Positions 1-6,030 of a stretch of DNA of 9,221 nt are shown in pieces; within the stretch, counting starts at the first letter, position 1, and each line of letters starts with the position of its first letter. Both the position numbers and the translations under genes were made by a program. The notes below the pieces were generated by a model. The model was not told the origin of the DNA. It searched no databases and saw only the letters and a list, made by a program, of their open reading frames with translations. The DNA is from Bacillota bacterium (GTDB lineage: Bacteria > Bacillota > Clostridia > Oscillospirales > Acutalibacteraceae): the NCBI GenBank assembly GCA_023415895.1, contig JAEZJA010000293.1, positions 1 through 9,221 of the forward strand, given 5' to 3'.

Positions 1-2
1 GG

Positions 3-33
3 AGAAGCCGTCCTTTGGGCGGCTTCTTCGTTT
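3..33 (+). terminator. Intrinsic terminator of a gene upstream of the window
   Basis: An 11-bp stem pairs 3-13 with 17-27 (one G-U pair) around a TTT loop and is followed by a T-rich stretch (TTCGTTT). It ends a transcript that starts before the window. In related genomes an HU-like gene often lies just upstream of rqcP, but that gene is not visible here. Confidence 0.75.
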
Positions 34-65
34 ATCTGCATAGATGAAGAAAGCAGGAATTGGTT

Positions 66-308
66 GTGAGATTGGATAAGTATTTGAAGGTATCCCGCCT
101 GATCAAACGGCGCACCGTAGCCAATGAGGCCTGTGACGCCGGTCGTGTACTGGTCAATGGAAAGGTAGCGCGCGCTTCTTATGAGGTCAAGGAAGGCGAC
201 GTGCTGGAGATCACGATGGGCGCGCGGGCACTCAAAGCGGAGATTGTTTCGGTACAGGAATTTGCCGCTAAGAACGATGCTTCGCTTTTGTATAAGCTCC
301 TGCCGTAG
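66..308 (+). CDS. rqcP: RqcP (YabO), S4-domain ribosome quality control factor
   Basis: A small basic protein of 80 residues, nearly all one S4 RNA-binding domain (MRLDKYL at the N-terminus, then RLIKRRT and GRVLVNGK). In Bacillus subtilis RqcP binds stalled 50S subunits with RqcH and supports C-terminal poly-alanine tailing of nascent chains; that role is inferred here from family and gene order. I chose the GTG at 66 because AGGA at 55-58 lies 7 nt upstream and it gives the family's usual MRLDKY start, with arginines at positions 2 and 16. A TTG at 60 is in frame but sits only 1 nt from that ribosome binding site. The gene heads the conserved rqcP-yabP-yabQ-divIC-yabR block. No promoter is visible between the terminator and the start. 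Confidence 0.9.
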   Translation: MRLDKYLKVSRLIKRRTVANEACDAGRVLVNGKVARASYEVKEGDVLEITMGARALKAEIVSVQEFAAKNDASLLYKLLP

Positions 309-349
309 TCCGGTCTGACCCGCAACTTTTCGTCACAGGCTCACAGCTT

Positions 350-379
350 GTCATATTGCTTCGTTCTCTCTCATAAGAT
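350..379 (+). promoter_or_regulatory. Sigma-E type sporulation promoter before yabP
   Basis: GTCATATT at 350-357 and CATAAGAT at 372-379 are separated by 14 nt. This is close to the B. subtilis sigma-E pattern (-35 like GTCATATT, -10 like CATACAAT, 13-15 nt spacer). It lies about 35 bp before the yabP start codon. yabP and yabQ are sigma-E dependent in B. subtilis, so the site fits its context. The call rests on sequence match alone. Confidence 0.75.
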
Positions 380-414
380 AGATATGAAGTTCACTACGAA
401 AAGGAGCGCGGGTC

Positions 415-702
415 ATGACGGATAACAAGGCGGCAGCCACGGTGCATATGCCTCATCATCTGATTCTGGAGGATCGCCATGCGTTGACGGTGTCTGGCGT
501 TTCGGATGTGGACAGCTTTGATGAGATGACGGTCATTGTTTATACGGATCTTGGAGAGCTGACGGTCAAGGGCGAGGGGCTGCATATCAATCATTTGAAT
601 ATTGAAACGGGTGAACTGACGCTCGAAGGACTGGTGCATTCGCTGACCTATGCGGAAGTGCAGTCCCGCTCGGGGGGCTTCTTTGGCCGTTTGTTCAAAT
701 GA
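415..702 (+). CDS. yabP: Sporulation protein YabP
   Basis: A 95-residue protein of the YabP family (related to YqfC). Typical features are the early HHLILEDRHALTVSGVSDV segment, a beta-rich core (VIVYTDLGELTVKGEGLHI) and a C-terminal GGFFGRLFK. YabP is a mother-cell sporulation protein linked with cortex assembly; its biochemical activity is not known. The ATG at 415 follows AAGGAG (401-406) with 8 nt spacing. The stop codon at 700-702 overlaps the ribosome binding site of yabQ, so the two are probably translated as a unit. A sigma-E-type promoter lies directly upstream, which should limit expression to sporulation apart from any readthrough from rqcP. Confidence 0.92.
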   Translation: MTDNKAAATVHMPHHLILEDRHALTVSGVSDVDSFDEMTVIVYTDLGELTVKGEGLHINHLNIETGELTLEGLVHSLTYAEVQSRSGGFFGRLFK

Positions 703-711
703 GGTGCCGCT

Positions 712-1212
712 GTGGAAATTACAGGCATGCAGCAGCTTCAGCAGTTCTTTTATTGCTGTGGGCTGGGGTTTCTTCTTGGTTTGTATTATGACATTTTCCG
801 TCTGCTGCGGCTGGTGCTGCGATCGGGAAAATGGACGATTTTCTTTCAGGACGTCTTTTTTCTGGTATCCGCCGCCGTGGCAACCTTTCTGTTTGCGCTT
901 GCCATGGTGGATGGGCGGCTGCGGCTGTATCTGTTTGTGGGAGAGGGCATCGGTTTTGTGTCGTATCACCTGACCATTGGCTGGGTGGTCATCCGCTTTG
1001 CCAGTGCGGTCACGGCGTTTATTCTCAAGGTATGGCACTGGCTGTGGACAATTCTGTTGGCGCCCTTCCGGCTGATTGGGCGTCTGCTTCGGCGACCTTT
1101 TCAGGTGTTACTTCATTTCCTGAGAGAAATTGCACAGAAAATCGCAAGACTTTTTAAAAAAGGCTTGCAGTCTATACGCGGTTTATTGTATAATCGAAAA
1201 AAGGAGAGCTGA
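712..1212 (+). CDS. yabQ: Spore cortex biosynthesis membrane protein YabQ
   Basis: A 166-residue integral membrane protein of the YabQ family. About four hydrophobic segments are visible, near residues 10-27, 43-66, 72-90 and 92-118, followed by a strongly basic amphipathic tail (RLLRRPF, KKGLQSIRG, NRKKES). Family-like motifs are GFLLGLYYDIFRLLR and DGRLRLYLFVGEGIG. In B. subtilis YabQ is needed for cortex formation and sits in the forespore outer membrane. The start is a GTG; GAGG at 701-704, straddling the yabP stop, lies 7 nt upstream, and the next in-frame ATG at residue 6 lacks such a site. The last 50 bases hold a sigma-A-type promoter reading towards divIC. Confidence 0.9.
   Translation: MEITGMQQLQQFFYCCGLGFLLGLYYDIFRLLRLVLRSGKWTIFFQDVFFLVSAAVATFLFALAMVDGRLRLYLFVGEGIGFVSYHLTIGWVVIRFASAVTAFILKVWHWLWTILLAPFRLIGRLLRRPFQVLLHFLREIAQKIARLFKKGLQSIRGLLYNRKKES
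1165..1194 (+). promoter_or_regulatory. Sigma-A type promoter inside the yabQ 3' end, driving divIC-yabR
   Basis: TTGCAG (1165-1170) and a perfect TATAAT (1189-1194) are separated by 18 nt. Transcription would start near 1201, giving a leader of about 80 nt before divIC. This would free the division gene from the sporulation promoter upstream. The leader holds a small hairpin (1232-1238 with 1247-1253, two G-U pairs) with no T-tract, so it is not a terminator. Confidence 0.65.
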
Positions 1213-1282
1213 GCGTTTTTCGCACTGTCACAGTCGGTTGCTACTAGCCGGCTCATTGGATAATGAATAAAGGGGAAGGAAA

Positions 1283-1564
1283 ATGAGGGCTGAAAAGAGA
1301 AAGAAAAAAAGCATTTTTCTCCGCATCGCCATTGTTACCTTCTCGATCTATGTCGTGATCATGCTCGTACAACTCCAACTGGAGGTCAATGCCTGCAACG
1401 AGAGAATATCCAATCTTGACGACGCGATCCTTCAACAAACCATTGAAAACGAGGATTTGCAAAAACAGAGCGACGATTACGAGTCGTGGCTTGAAAAAAA
1501 AGCGTATGAACAGGGATACGCTCGTCCAGGCGAAACGATCTACAAGGAAGATCCGGGGAACTGA
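1283..1564 (+). CDS. divIC: Septum formation initiator, DivIC/FtsB family
   Basis: A 93-residue bitopic membrane protein: a short basic cytoplasmic N-terminus (MRAEKRKKKS), one transmembrane helix at about residues 11-29, then a likely coiled coil at about 31-68 (ERISNLDDAILQQTIENEDL), and the AYEQGYARPGE motif typical of the family near the C-terminus. DivIC works with DivIB and FtsL in the divisome to activate septal peptidoglycan synthesis. The ATG follows GGGGAAGGA at 1272-1280. The position between yabQ and the S1-domain gene is the same as in B. subtilis, which supports the divIC name over a generic ftsB. It is probably driven by the promoter in yabQ and co-transcribed with yabR. Confidence 0.88.
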   Translation: MRAEKRKKKSIFLRIAIVTFSIYVVIMLVQLQLEVNACNERISNLDDAILQQTIENEDLQKQSDDYESWLEKKAYEQGYARPGETIYKEDPGN

Positions 1565-1593
1565 ACAATACATTAGGAGGAAACATATCAAGT

Positions 1594-2031
1594 ATGCAAC
1601 TTGAAGTAGGAGCAATTCTGGAAGGAAAAGTCACAGGTATTACGAAATTCGGAGCCTTTGTGGAGCTGCCGGGAGGCAAAACCGGTATGGTGCATATTTC
1701 GGAGGTTGCTCCGACCTATGTCAAGGAGATTCGTGATTATGTCACGGAAAATCAAACTGTGAAAGTGAAAGTTCTCACCATCGGAGAGGATGGGAAGGTC
1801 AGCCTTTCCATGAAAAAGGCGATTGAGCCTACCGCTGCAAAACAGCAGCACCGCACATCGCCCGGACGCCCGGGCGGCTTTGAGTGGCAGAGTGCCCGCA
1901 GCGATCCCTCTAATTTTGAGGATATGTTGAATAAATTCAAACAGACCAGCGATGAGAAGATATTGGATTTGAAGCGCTCTCTTGACGGGAAGCACGGTGG
2001 TTTTTCCCGCCGGGGCAGCGGCTCTCGATAG
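1594..2031 (+). CDS. yabR: S1 RNA-binding domain protein (YabR-like)
   Basis: 145 residues. Residues 1-70 form an S1 (OB-fold) RNA-binding domain with the classic EGKVTGITKFGAFVELPGGK and GMVHISEVA motifs and the closing KVSLSMKKA. The rest is a polar tail with FEDMLNKFK, EKILDLKRS and a basic GFSRRGSGSR end, as in YabR proteins. A role in RNA binding or translation is inferred; the exact target is not known. The start ATG lies 13 nt after AGGAGG (1575-1580), a rather long spacing, but no other in-frame start codon lies between them and the N-terminus fits the family. The gene begins 29 nt after divIC and ends just before a strong terminator, closing the block. Confidence 0.88.
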   Translation: MQLEVGAILEGKVTGITKFGAFVELPGGKTGMVHISEVAPTYVKEIRDYVTENQTVKVKVLTIGEDGKVSLSMKKAIEPTAAKQQHRTSPGRPGGFEWQSARSDPSNFEDMLNKFKQTSDEKILDLKRSLDGKHGGFSRRGSGSR

Positions 2032-2048
2032 ACAGACTAGGAACATCA

Positions 2049-2074
2049 GGGCGGAGCGCGGCTCCGCCCTTTTT
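2049..2074 (+). terminator. Intrinsic terminator after yabR
   Basis: A perfect 9-bp GC-rich stem, GGGCGGAGC (2049-2057) with GCTCCGCCC (2061-2069), carries a GCG loop and is followed by TTTTT. It closes the rqcP-yabR block. Only 29 nt then remain before the amidohydrolase start. Confidence 0.93.
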
Positions 2075-2103
2075 GTATTAACCGTTAAGTAGGGAAGGGA
2101 CGG

Positions 2104-3261
2104 ATGACGATGGTAATCGTGAATGCACGGGTGTTGGCAATGGATCGCCCCATTTTGGAATACGGCTTTGTTCGTGTGGAGGATGGTCGCATCGCCGAGC
2201 TGGGCTGTATGCCGTACAACGGCGGCGACAAGGACATAGTTGATGCGCAGGGTGGAACATTGCTGCCCGGTTTTATCGACGCGCATACACATATGGGCAT
2301 CTGTGAGGACAGCTTGGGCTTTGAGGGGGATGACTGCAACGAGGAGACAGACCCCTCTACACCCCAGCTGCGCGCGGTGGACGCGGTTAATGTGCTTGAT
2401 CGCTGCTTTACGGAGGCGCTTGTGGCAGGGGTTACAACGGTGATTACCGGCCCGGGAAGCGCCAACCCCATCGGCGGACAGCTCTGCGCGATGAAGACCT
2501 ATGGCCGCACGCTGGATGACATGGTGATTAAGGCACCTGTCGCCATGAAGATGGCGCTGGGAGAGAACCCCAAGACGGTGTACCACGGCAAGCAGCAGAC
2601 CCCGGTCACACGCATGGCTACGGCTGCGATCATACGCGAGCAGCTGGAGCGCGCGCGTTGCTATGACCGCGCTAAAGCAAAAGCGCAAAAGGATGCTAAG
2701 GCCGAAGAGCCCGAATTTAACATGAAATGTGAGGCGCTGCTTCCGGTCATCCGCGGGCAGCTTCCCGTTCACTTTCACGCCCATCGGTTGGACGATATTT
2801 TTACGGCCAAACGCATCGCCAAAGAATTCGGGTTGGATTATGTGATCGTTCATGGCACGCAGGCGCATATGGCCGCGCAGGAGCTGGCAGCCGATCATAC
2901 ACGCATATTCTGTGGACCGCTGCTGTGTGACCGCTGCAAGCCCGAGCTAAAGGAGCTGACGCCTGCGGCGCCCGGTATTTTAAACCAAGCGGGGGTGGAG
3001 ATTTCGATTGTCACCGATCACCCCGTCATTCCCGAACAATATCTGCCGGTTTGTGCGGGACTGGCGGTTCGCGAAGGCCTTGCCTATGAGCAGGCTTTGG
3101 CCGCCATTACCATCCAGCCGGCGCGAATGTGTCATATTGATGACCGTGTGGGCTCTATTACGCCGGGCAAGGATGCTGATTTGGTCTTGTTCGACTGTGA
3201 TCCGCTGACAATTGCTGCCAAACCCAAGGCCGTTTTTGCGGGTGGCAAACGGGTACTATAA
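2104..3261 (+). CDS. Metal-dependent amidohydrolase (COG1228, imidazolonepropionase-like)
   Basis: 385 residues, full length for the amidohydrolase superfamily. A beta-sandwich N-terminus ends in LLPGFIDAHTHMG, giving the first two metal-binding histidines (61 and 63). Further likely ligands are in HFHAHR (223-228), His250 (VIVHG) and the catalytic Asp305 (TDHP). The C-terminus has the usual GSITPGKDADLVLFD segment. A Lys/Ala-rich stretch at about 189-202 looks like a surface insertion. The fold and hydrolase chemistry (probably a C-N bond) are well supported, but the substrate cannot be told from sequence. ATG codons at 2104 and 2110 are both possible, since AGGGAAGGGA at 2091-2100 serves either. 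No promoter is evident after the terminator upstream. It lies 23 nt before the fumarase alpha gene and is probably co-transcribed with it. Confidence 0.85.
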   Translation: MTMVIVNARVLAMDRPILEYGFVRVEDGRIAELGCMPYNGGDKDIVDAQGGTLLPGFIDAHTHMGICEDSLGFEGDDCNEETDPSTPQLRAVDAVNVLDRCFTEALVAGVTTVITGPGSANPIGGQLCAMKTYGRTLDDMVIKAPVAMKMALGENPKTVYHGKQQTPVTRMATAAIIREQLERARCYDRAKAKAQKDAKAEEPEFNMKCEALLPVIRGQLPVHFHAHRLDDIFTAKRIAKEFGLDYVIVHGTQAHMAAQELAADHTRIFCGPLLCDRCKPELKELTPAAPGILNQAGVEISIVTDHPVIPEQYLPVCAGLAVREGLAYEQALAAITIQPARMCHIDDRVGSITPGKDADLVLFDCDPLTIAAKPKAVFAGGKRVL

Positions 3262-3284
3262 ACCCTTCAGAAAGAGGTTTCGTT

Positions 3285-4127
3285 ATGCGTGAAATAACCG
3301 CTGCGCAGATTGAACAGACAGTACGCGATCTGTGTATTCAAGCCAATCGACGCTTGCCTGACGATATCCAACATGAGATCTGTGCAGCCGGGGCACAGGA
3401 AACCCAGCCTTTGGCGCAATCCATCATGCAGGATCTTCAGGAAAACCTGAAGGCGGCTGAATCGCTTCAGCTTCCCGTATGTCAGGACACGGGGATGGCG
3501 GTTGTGTTTGCCGAAGTCGGCCAGGACGTGCATATCACAGGCGGGCTGCTTTACGATGCCGTCAATCGGGGTGTGGCCAGAGGCTACACAGAAGGTTTGC
3601 TGCGCTGTTCGGTGGTGCGTGACCCTCTGCAGCGCGTCAATACCGGCGACAATACACCGGCAGTGCTGCATACGTCGATGGTGGAGGGGGAATCCCTGCG
3701 GCTGACGGTTTCGCCAAAGGGCTTCGGCAGTGAAAATATGAGCCGCTTGCGTATGTTTACACCCGCGGCCGGGCGGGACGATATCTTGGAGTACATCTGT
3801 GAGACGGCAAGGCTGGCGGGAAGCAATCCCTGCCCGCCCATGATTCTGGGTGTGGGCATCGGGGGAGATTTTGAGCTTTGCGCGCTTCTTGCCAAAAAAG
3901 CCCTCTGCCGGTCCCATGATCTTCATCATACCGATCCATATTATGCGCAGCTGGAAAAGGATGCGCTGGAAGCGGTCAATGCACTGGATATCGGCCCTCA
4001 GGGTTTCGGAGGGGCAACAACAGCCTTATCAGTGGCCATTGAAACCTATCCGACACACATTGCCGGACTTCCCGTTGCGGTCAATGTCGGCTGTCACGTG
4101 ACCAGACATGCTGCTGCGGTGCTGTGA
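3285..4127 (+). CDS. Class I fumarate hydratase / tartrate dehydratase, alpha subunit
   Basis: 280 residues, the normal length of a stand-alone alpha subunit (FumA N-terminal, TtdA or archaeal-type). The three cysteines that hold the 4Fe-4S cluster are in place: Cys66 (PVCQDTG), Cys183 (GSNPCPP) and Cys270 (NVGCHVTRH). Other conserved motifs are NTGDNTPAV, KGFGSENMSRL and GVGIGGDFE. With a beta subunit this enzyme interconverts fumarate and malate, or dehydrates tartrate; sequence alone does not separate the two. No beta subunit follows: after the stop come 150 nt of non-coding DNA and then hpf. The ATG has AGAGG 7 nt upstream, and the gene follows the amidohydrolase after 23 nt. I give no symbol because the substrate is open. 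Confidence 0.88.
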   Translation: MREITAAQIEQTVRDLCIQANRRLPDDIQHEICAAGAQETQPLAQSIMQDLQENLKAAESLQLPVCQDTGMAVVFAEVGQDVHITGGLLYDAVNRGVARGYTEGLLRCSVVRDPLQRVNTGDNTPAVLHTSMVEGESLRLTVSPKGFGSENMSRLRMFTPAAGRDDILEYICETARLAGSNPCPPMILGVGIGGDFELCALLAKKALCRSHDLHHTDPYYAQLEKDALEAVNALDIGPQGFGGATTALSVAIETYPTHIAGLPVAVNVGCHVTRHAAAVL

Positions 4128-4162
4128 CCCCACAATCATATTGGAATATTCATAAAATTGTC

Positions 4163-4191
4163 TTTATTTTACCTTTTTCTTTTGGTATAAT
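4163..4191 (+). promoter_or_regulatory. Extended -10 sigma-A promoter of hpf
   Basis: A perfect TATAAT (4186-4191) is preceded by TGG, the extended -10 element TGn, with a weak -35 TTTATT (4163-4168) at 17 nt spacing. The start point would be near 4198, giving a leader of about 95 nt. Just upstream is an AT-rich dyad: ACAAT (4132-4136) and ATTGT (4157-4161) flank the palindrome GAATATTC (4144-4151). Confidence 0.75.
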
Positions 4192-4201
4192 CAAAGCAGA
4201 T

Positions 4202-4285
4202 GGAGCAGGATCACAAAGCCTAGAGACCTCCCCTTTTCTGCTCATGGTGCATGGCCTGCTCCTGAAAAGGGAAAAAAGATGGGAG
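4202..4285 (+). promoter_or_regulatory. Structured 5' leader of hpf with competing helices
   Basis: Three pairings are visible. GGAGCAGG (4202-4209) matches CCTGCTCC (4255-4262) perfectly. CCCTTTTC (4231-4238) matches GAAAAGGG (4264-4271) perfectly. CTCCC (4228-4232) can pair with the ribosome binding site GGGAG (4281-4285). GAGCAG (4203-4208) can also pair with CTGCTC (4238-4243). These cannot all form at once, and two of them would make a pseudoknot. The pairings are seen directly; a regulatory role is inferred. I do not recognise a known riboswitch. Confidence 0.4.
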
Positions 4286-4293
4286 TTGTTGTC

Positions 4294-4821
4294 ATGAAAA
4301 TCACGATCACCGGAAGAAAAGTTGCCATCACCCCCGCTTTTACACAGCGCACCGAGAAAAAGCTGGAGAAGCTCTCCAAATTTTTTAATGCCGATGCACT
4401 TGCCGATGTCACCGTTTCGCAGGAACGCAACCTGCAGCGCGTTGAAATCACCATCCGCACCGGCGGTATGCTGTTCCGTGCCGAGGAAGTGTTGGCGGAT
4501 GCCAACGAAGCGCTGGATAAGCTGGTGGATATTCTGACCCGCCAGATCCGCCGCAACAAGACACGCCTGCAAAAAAAATTGCACAACGATGCTTTTGAAG
4601 TCGATGCGTTGTTTGGCTCCGAAACCTCGGATGAAGAGGAGCTGAACATTGTACGCTCAAAGAAATTTCCTGTAAAACCGATGGATGTTGAAGAAGCGGT
4701 TTTGCAGATGAACATGTTGGGACACCAGTTTTATATGTTCCGCAACATGCATACCAACGAGATTAATGTAGTTTATTGCCGTAAAGATGGCAATTACGGA
4801 CTTCTTGAACCCAATGCTTGA
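4294..4821 (+). CDS. hpf: Ribosome hibernation promoting factor, long form
   Basis: 175 residues with both parts of long HPF: an N-terminal RaiA/YfiA-type ribosome-binding domain (about 1-98, MKITITGRKV to RLQKKL), an acidic linker (GSETSDEEEL) and the C-terminal dimerisation domain (about 119-173, including SKKFPVKPMDVEEAVLQMN and GHQFYMFRN). Long HPF occupies the decoding centre of the 30S subunit and joins two 70S ribosomes into inactive 100S dimers in stationary phase or stress. I chose the ATG at 4294: it gives the usual MKITITGRK start and has GGGAG 8 nt upstream. An in-frame ATG at 4279 would add five residues and has a poorer site (GGG at 4269-4271). It stands alone between its own promoter and terminator. 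Confidence 0.93.
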   Translation: MKITITGRKVAITPAFTQRTEKKLEKLSKFFNADALADVTVSQERNLQRVEITIRTGGMLFRAEEVLADANEALDKLVDILTRQIRRNKTRLQKKLHNDAFEVDALFGSETSDEEELNIVRSKKFPVKPMDVEEAVLQMNMLGHQFYMFRNMHTNEINVVYCRKDGNYGLLEPNA

Positions 4822-4833
4822 TTAAACGCTAAC

Positions 4834-4868
4834 AAAAAGAGCCGCGGTTGTCCGCCGCGGCTCTTTTT
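4834..4868 (+). terminator. Strong intrinsic terminator after hpf
   Basis: A perfect 14-bp stem pairs 4834-4847 with 4855-4868 around a 7-nt loop (TTGTCCG). The core is AGAGCCGCGG with CCGCGGCTCT. It has an A-run on the left and a T-run on the right, so it could work in both directions, although both flanking genes read the same way. Confidence 0.95.
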
Positions 4869-4871
4869 AAA

Positions 4872-4898
4872 TGATATAAATGAGTTAAATGATTATAC
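4872..4898 (+). promoter_or_regulatory. Possible extended -10 promoter of the lipoprotein operon
   Basis: TGATATAAA (4872-4880) and TGATTATAC (4890-4898) each fit an extended -10 element (TGn plus a hexamer close to TATAAT). No convincing -35 is found at 16-18 nt, because the terminator stem occupies that place. The operon needs a promoter after a strong terminator, and this 45-nt gap is the natural place, but the choice is tentative. Confidence 0.3.
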
Positions 4899-4919
4899 CA
4901 CAAAGAGGAATGGTTGCTC

Positions 4920-6002
4920 ATGCCGCGCAGATTCACACACCATAAAGGAATGGCCATCCTTGCCGCTTTATGCTGCTGCATAACGATGACCGCCTGCAAC
5001 CGGAGGCAGGAAAAGGAGAACGTCCGTTTCGGGATGGATCTCAACCGGATGAACCCTCTGATTATGACGGCGATGGATACGGCTACGGGCGAGACGGTCT
5101 TCAGCCGCGATCCCTCGGTTATTTCCGGAGTTATGGATTTGTTTGAAGATATGAAAACGGCGGGGGAGTCCGATATTTCGGATAAATCGGGCATACTCTT
5201 TACAATGTCGACCATGAAGGGCACTTTCTCGTTTGGTACATGCAACGGTACAATCTGGGCAAGAGAGGACAAAACCTACAAGCTCGACCATGATTATTCA
5301 GGTGAAGTCCAGCGCCTGTATGAACGCATGAAATCCGAAACAAACGCCACGGGCCAGGTATCACGGGAGAAAATATTGAGCGTGACCTCGGACATGACGT
5401 ACAAGGATCTTCTGGCTAGTTTCGGAGATACGCTGAAAACCGCGGTCGTGGGCAAAGAAAAAGCTCTTCTTTACCAATACAACGGACGACCTTTTTATAT
5501 TCTTTACGATTTACAGACCGATACGGTGGGTATGAGCGGTGAACAACTTCTCAGCTCCCTTCACCATTATTACAATTTGGGTCAGGTACTGACCCAGCCT
5601 GAGGCGGTGGACGGTGAGTATTTGTTCGTTTACATACAGCTCTTCGACAGCGTGATCCAAGCCTGGCGGCAGCGCTACTCTATTTGGCCGGACAAGCTGA
5701 TGCTGGATACCACTGTTCTGCTTGGCCTGGATGATGCAGGGCAACAGGAGTTGATGAACCACCTGCGCACACGCTACCGCATGGACGTGGTCAACACGGC
5801 ACAGACCGATTTGTATGTTGCCGGCGAACAGGCTGACCCCATGGATAACGATTATTTGATCGTACGGGTGGAGGAGTATTCCTTTGTTGGCTCGCAAGAG
5901 GTTCGCCTGAAGGCGACGGCGCGCATTCCGATGATGGATCCAGTGGAGGAAACGGCCGCCTATACATTTACCGAAGGACAATGGACCCGCAGCGTCGGGT
6001 GA
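4920..6002 (+). CDS. Putative lipoprotein of unknown function
   Basis: 360 residues, family not recognised. The N-terminus is a lipoprotein-like signal: a basic start (MPRRFTHHKG), a hydrophobic core at about 11-22, and ITMTAC with the candidate lipid-bearing Cys26. The lipobox is weak because Met sits at -3. The mature part seems to hold three pieces: an alpha/beta region at about 35-138; a segment at about 158-215 starting TYKDLLASFG, reminiscent of SmpA/BLIP-like folds; and a C-terminal region at about 220-360 with LDTTVLLGLDDAGQQELMNH and a beta-rich end. It is probably anchored outside the membrane. I chose the ATG at 4920; a TTG at 4914 is in frame and only 4 nt from AGAGGA (4904-4909). 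It lies 28 nt before the methyltransferase gene, so co-transcription is likely, but this does not reveal a function. Confidence 0.75.
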   Translation: MPRRFTHHKGMAILAALCCCITMTACNRRQEKENVRFGMDLNRMNPLIMTAMDTATGETVFSRDPSVISGVMDLFEDMKTAGESDISDKSGILFTMSTMKGTFSFGTCNGTIWAREDKTYKLDHDYSGEVQRLYERMKSETNATGQVSREKILSVTSDMTYKDLLASFGDTLKTAVVGKEKALLYQYNGRPFYILYDLQTDTVGMSGEQLLSSLHHYYNLGQVLTQPEAVDGEYLFVYIQLFDSVIQAWRQRYSIWPDKLMLDTTVLLGLDDAGQQELMNHLRTRYRMDVVNTAQTDLYVAGEQADPMDNDYLIVRVEEYSFVGSQEVRLKATARIPMMDPVEETAAYTFTEGQWTRSVG

Positions 6003-6030
6003 CGCACTGACGGAAAGGCTTGATGAAAGA

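Noticed and set aside
394..1038. Open frame of 214 codons on the - strand
   Set aside because: It is a shadow of yabP and yabQ: rich in His, Gln and Arg, no domain, and it runs through the yabP start region.
1588..2898. Long open frame of 436 codons on the - strand
   Set aside because: It lies antisense to yabR and the amidohydrolase, both of which have clear domains and ribosome binding sites. It crosses a strong terminator and its protein shows no recognisable domain; long antisense frames are common in GC-rich coding DNA.
4202..4285. Pairings in the hpf leader read as an attenuator
   Set aside because: None of the stems is followed by a T-run before the start codon, so transcription attenuation is unlikely; only a translational effect remains plausible.
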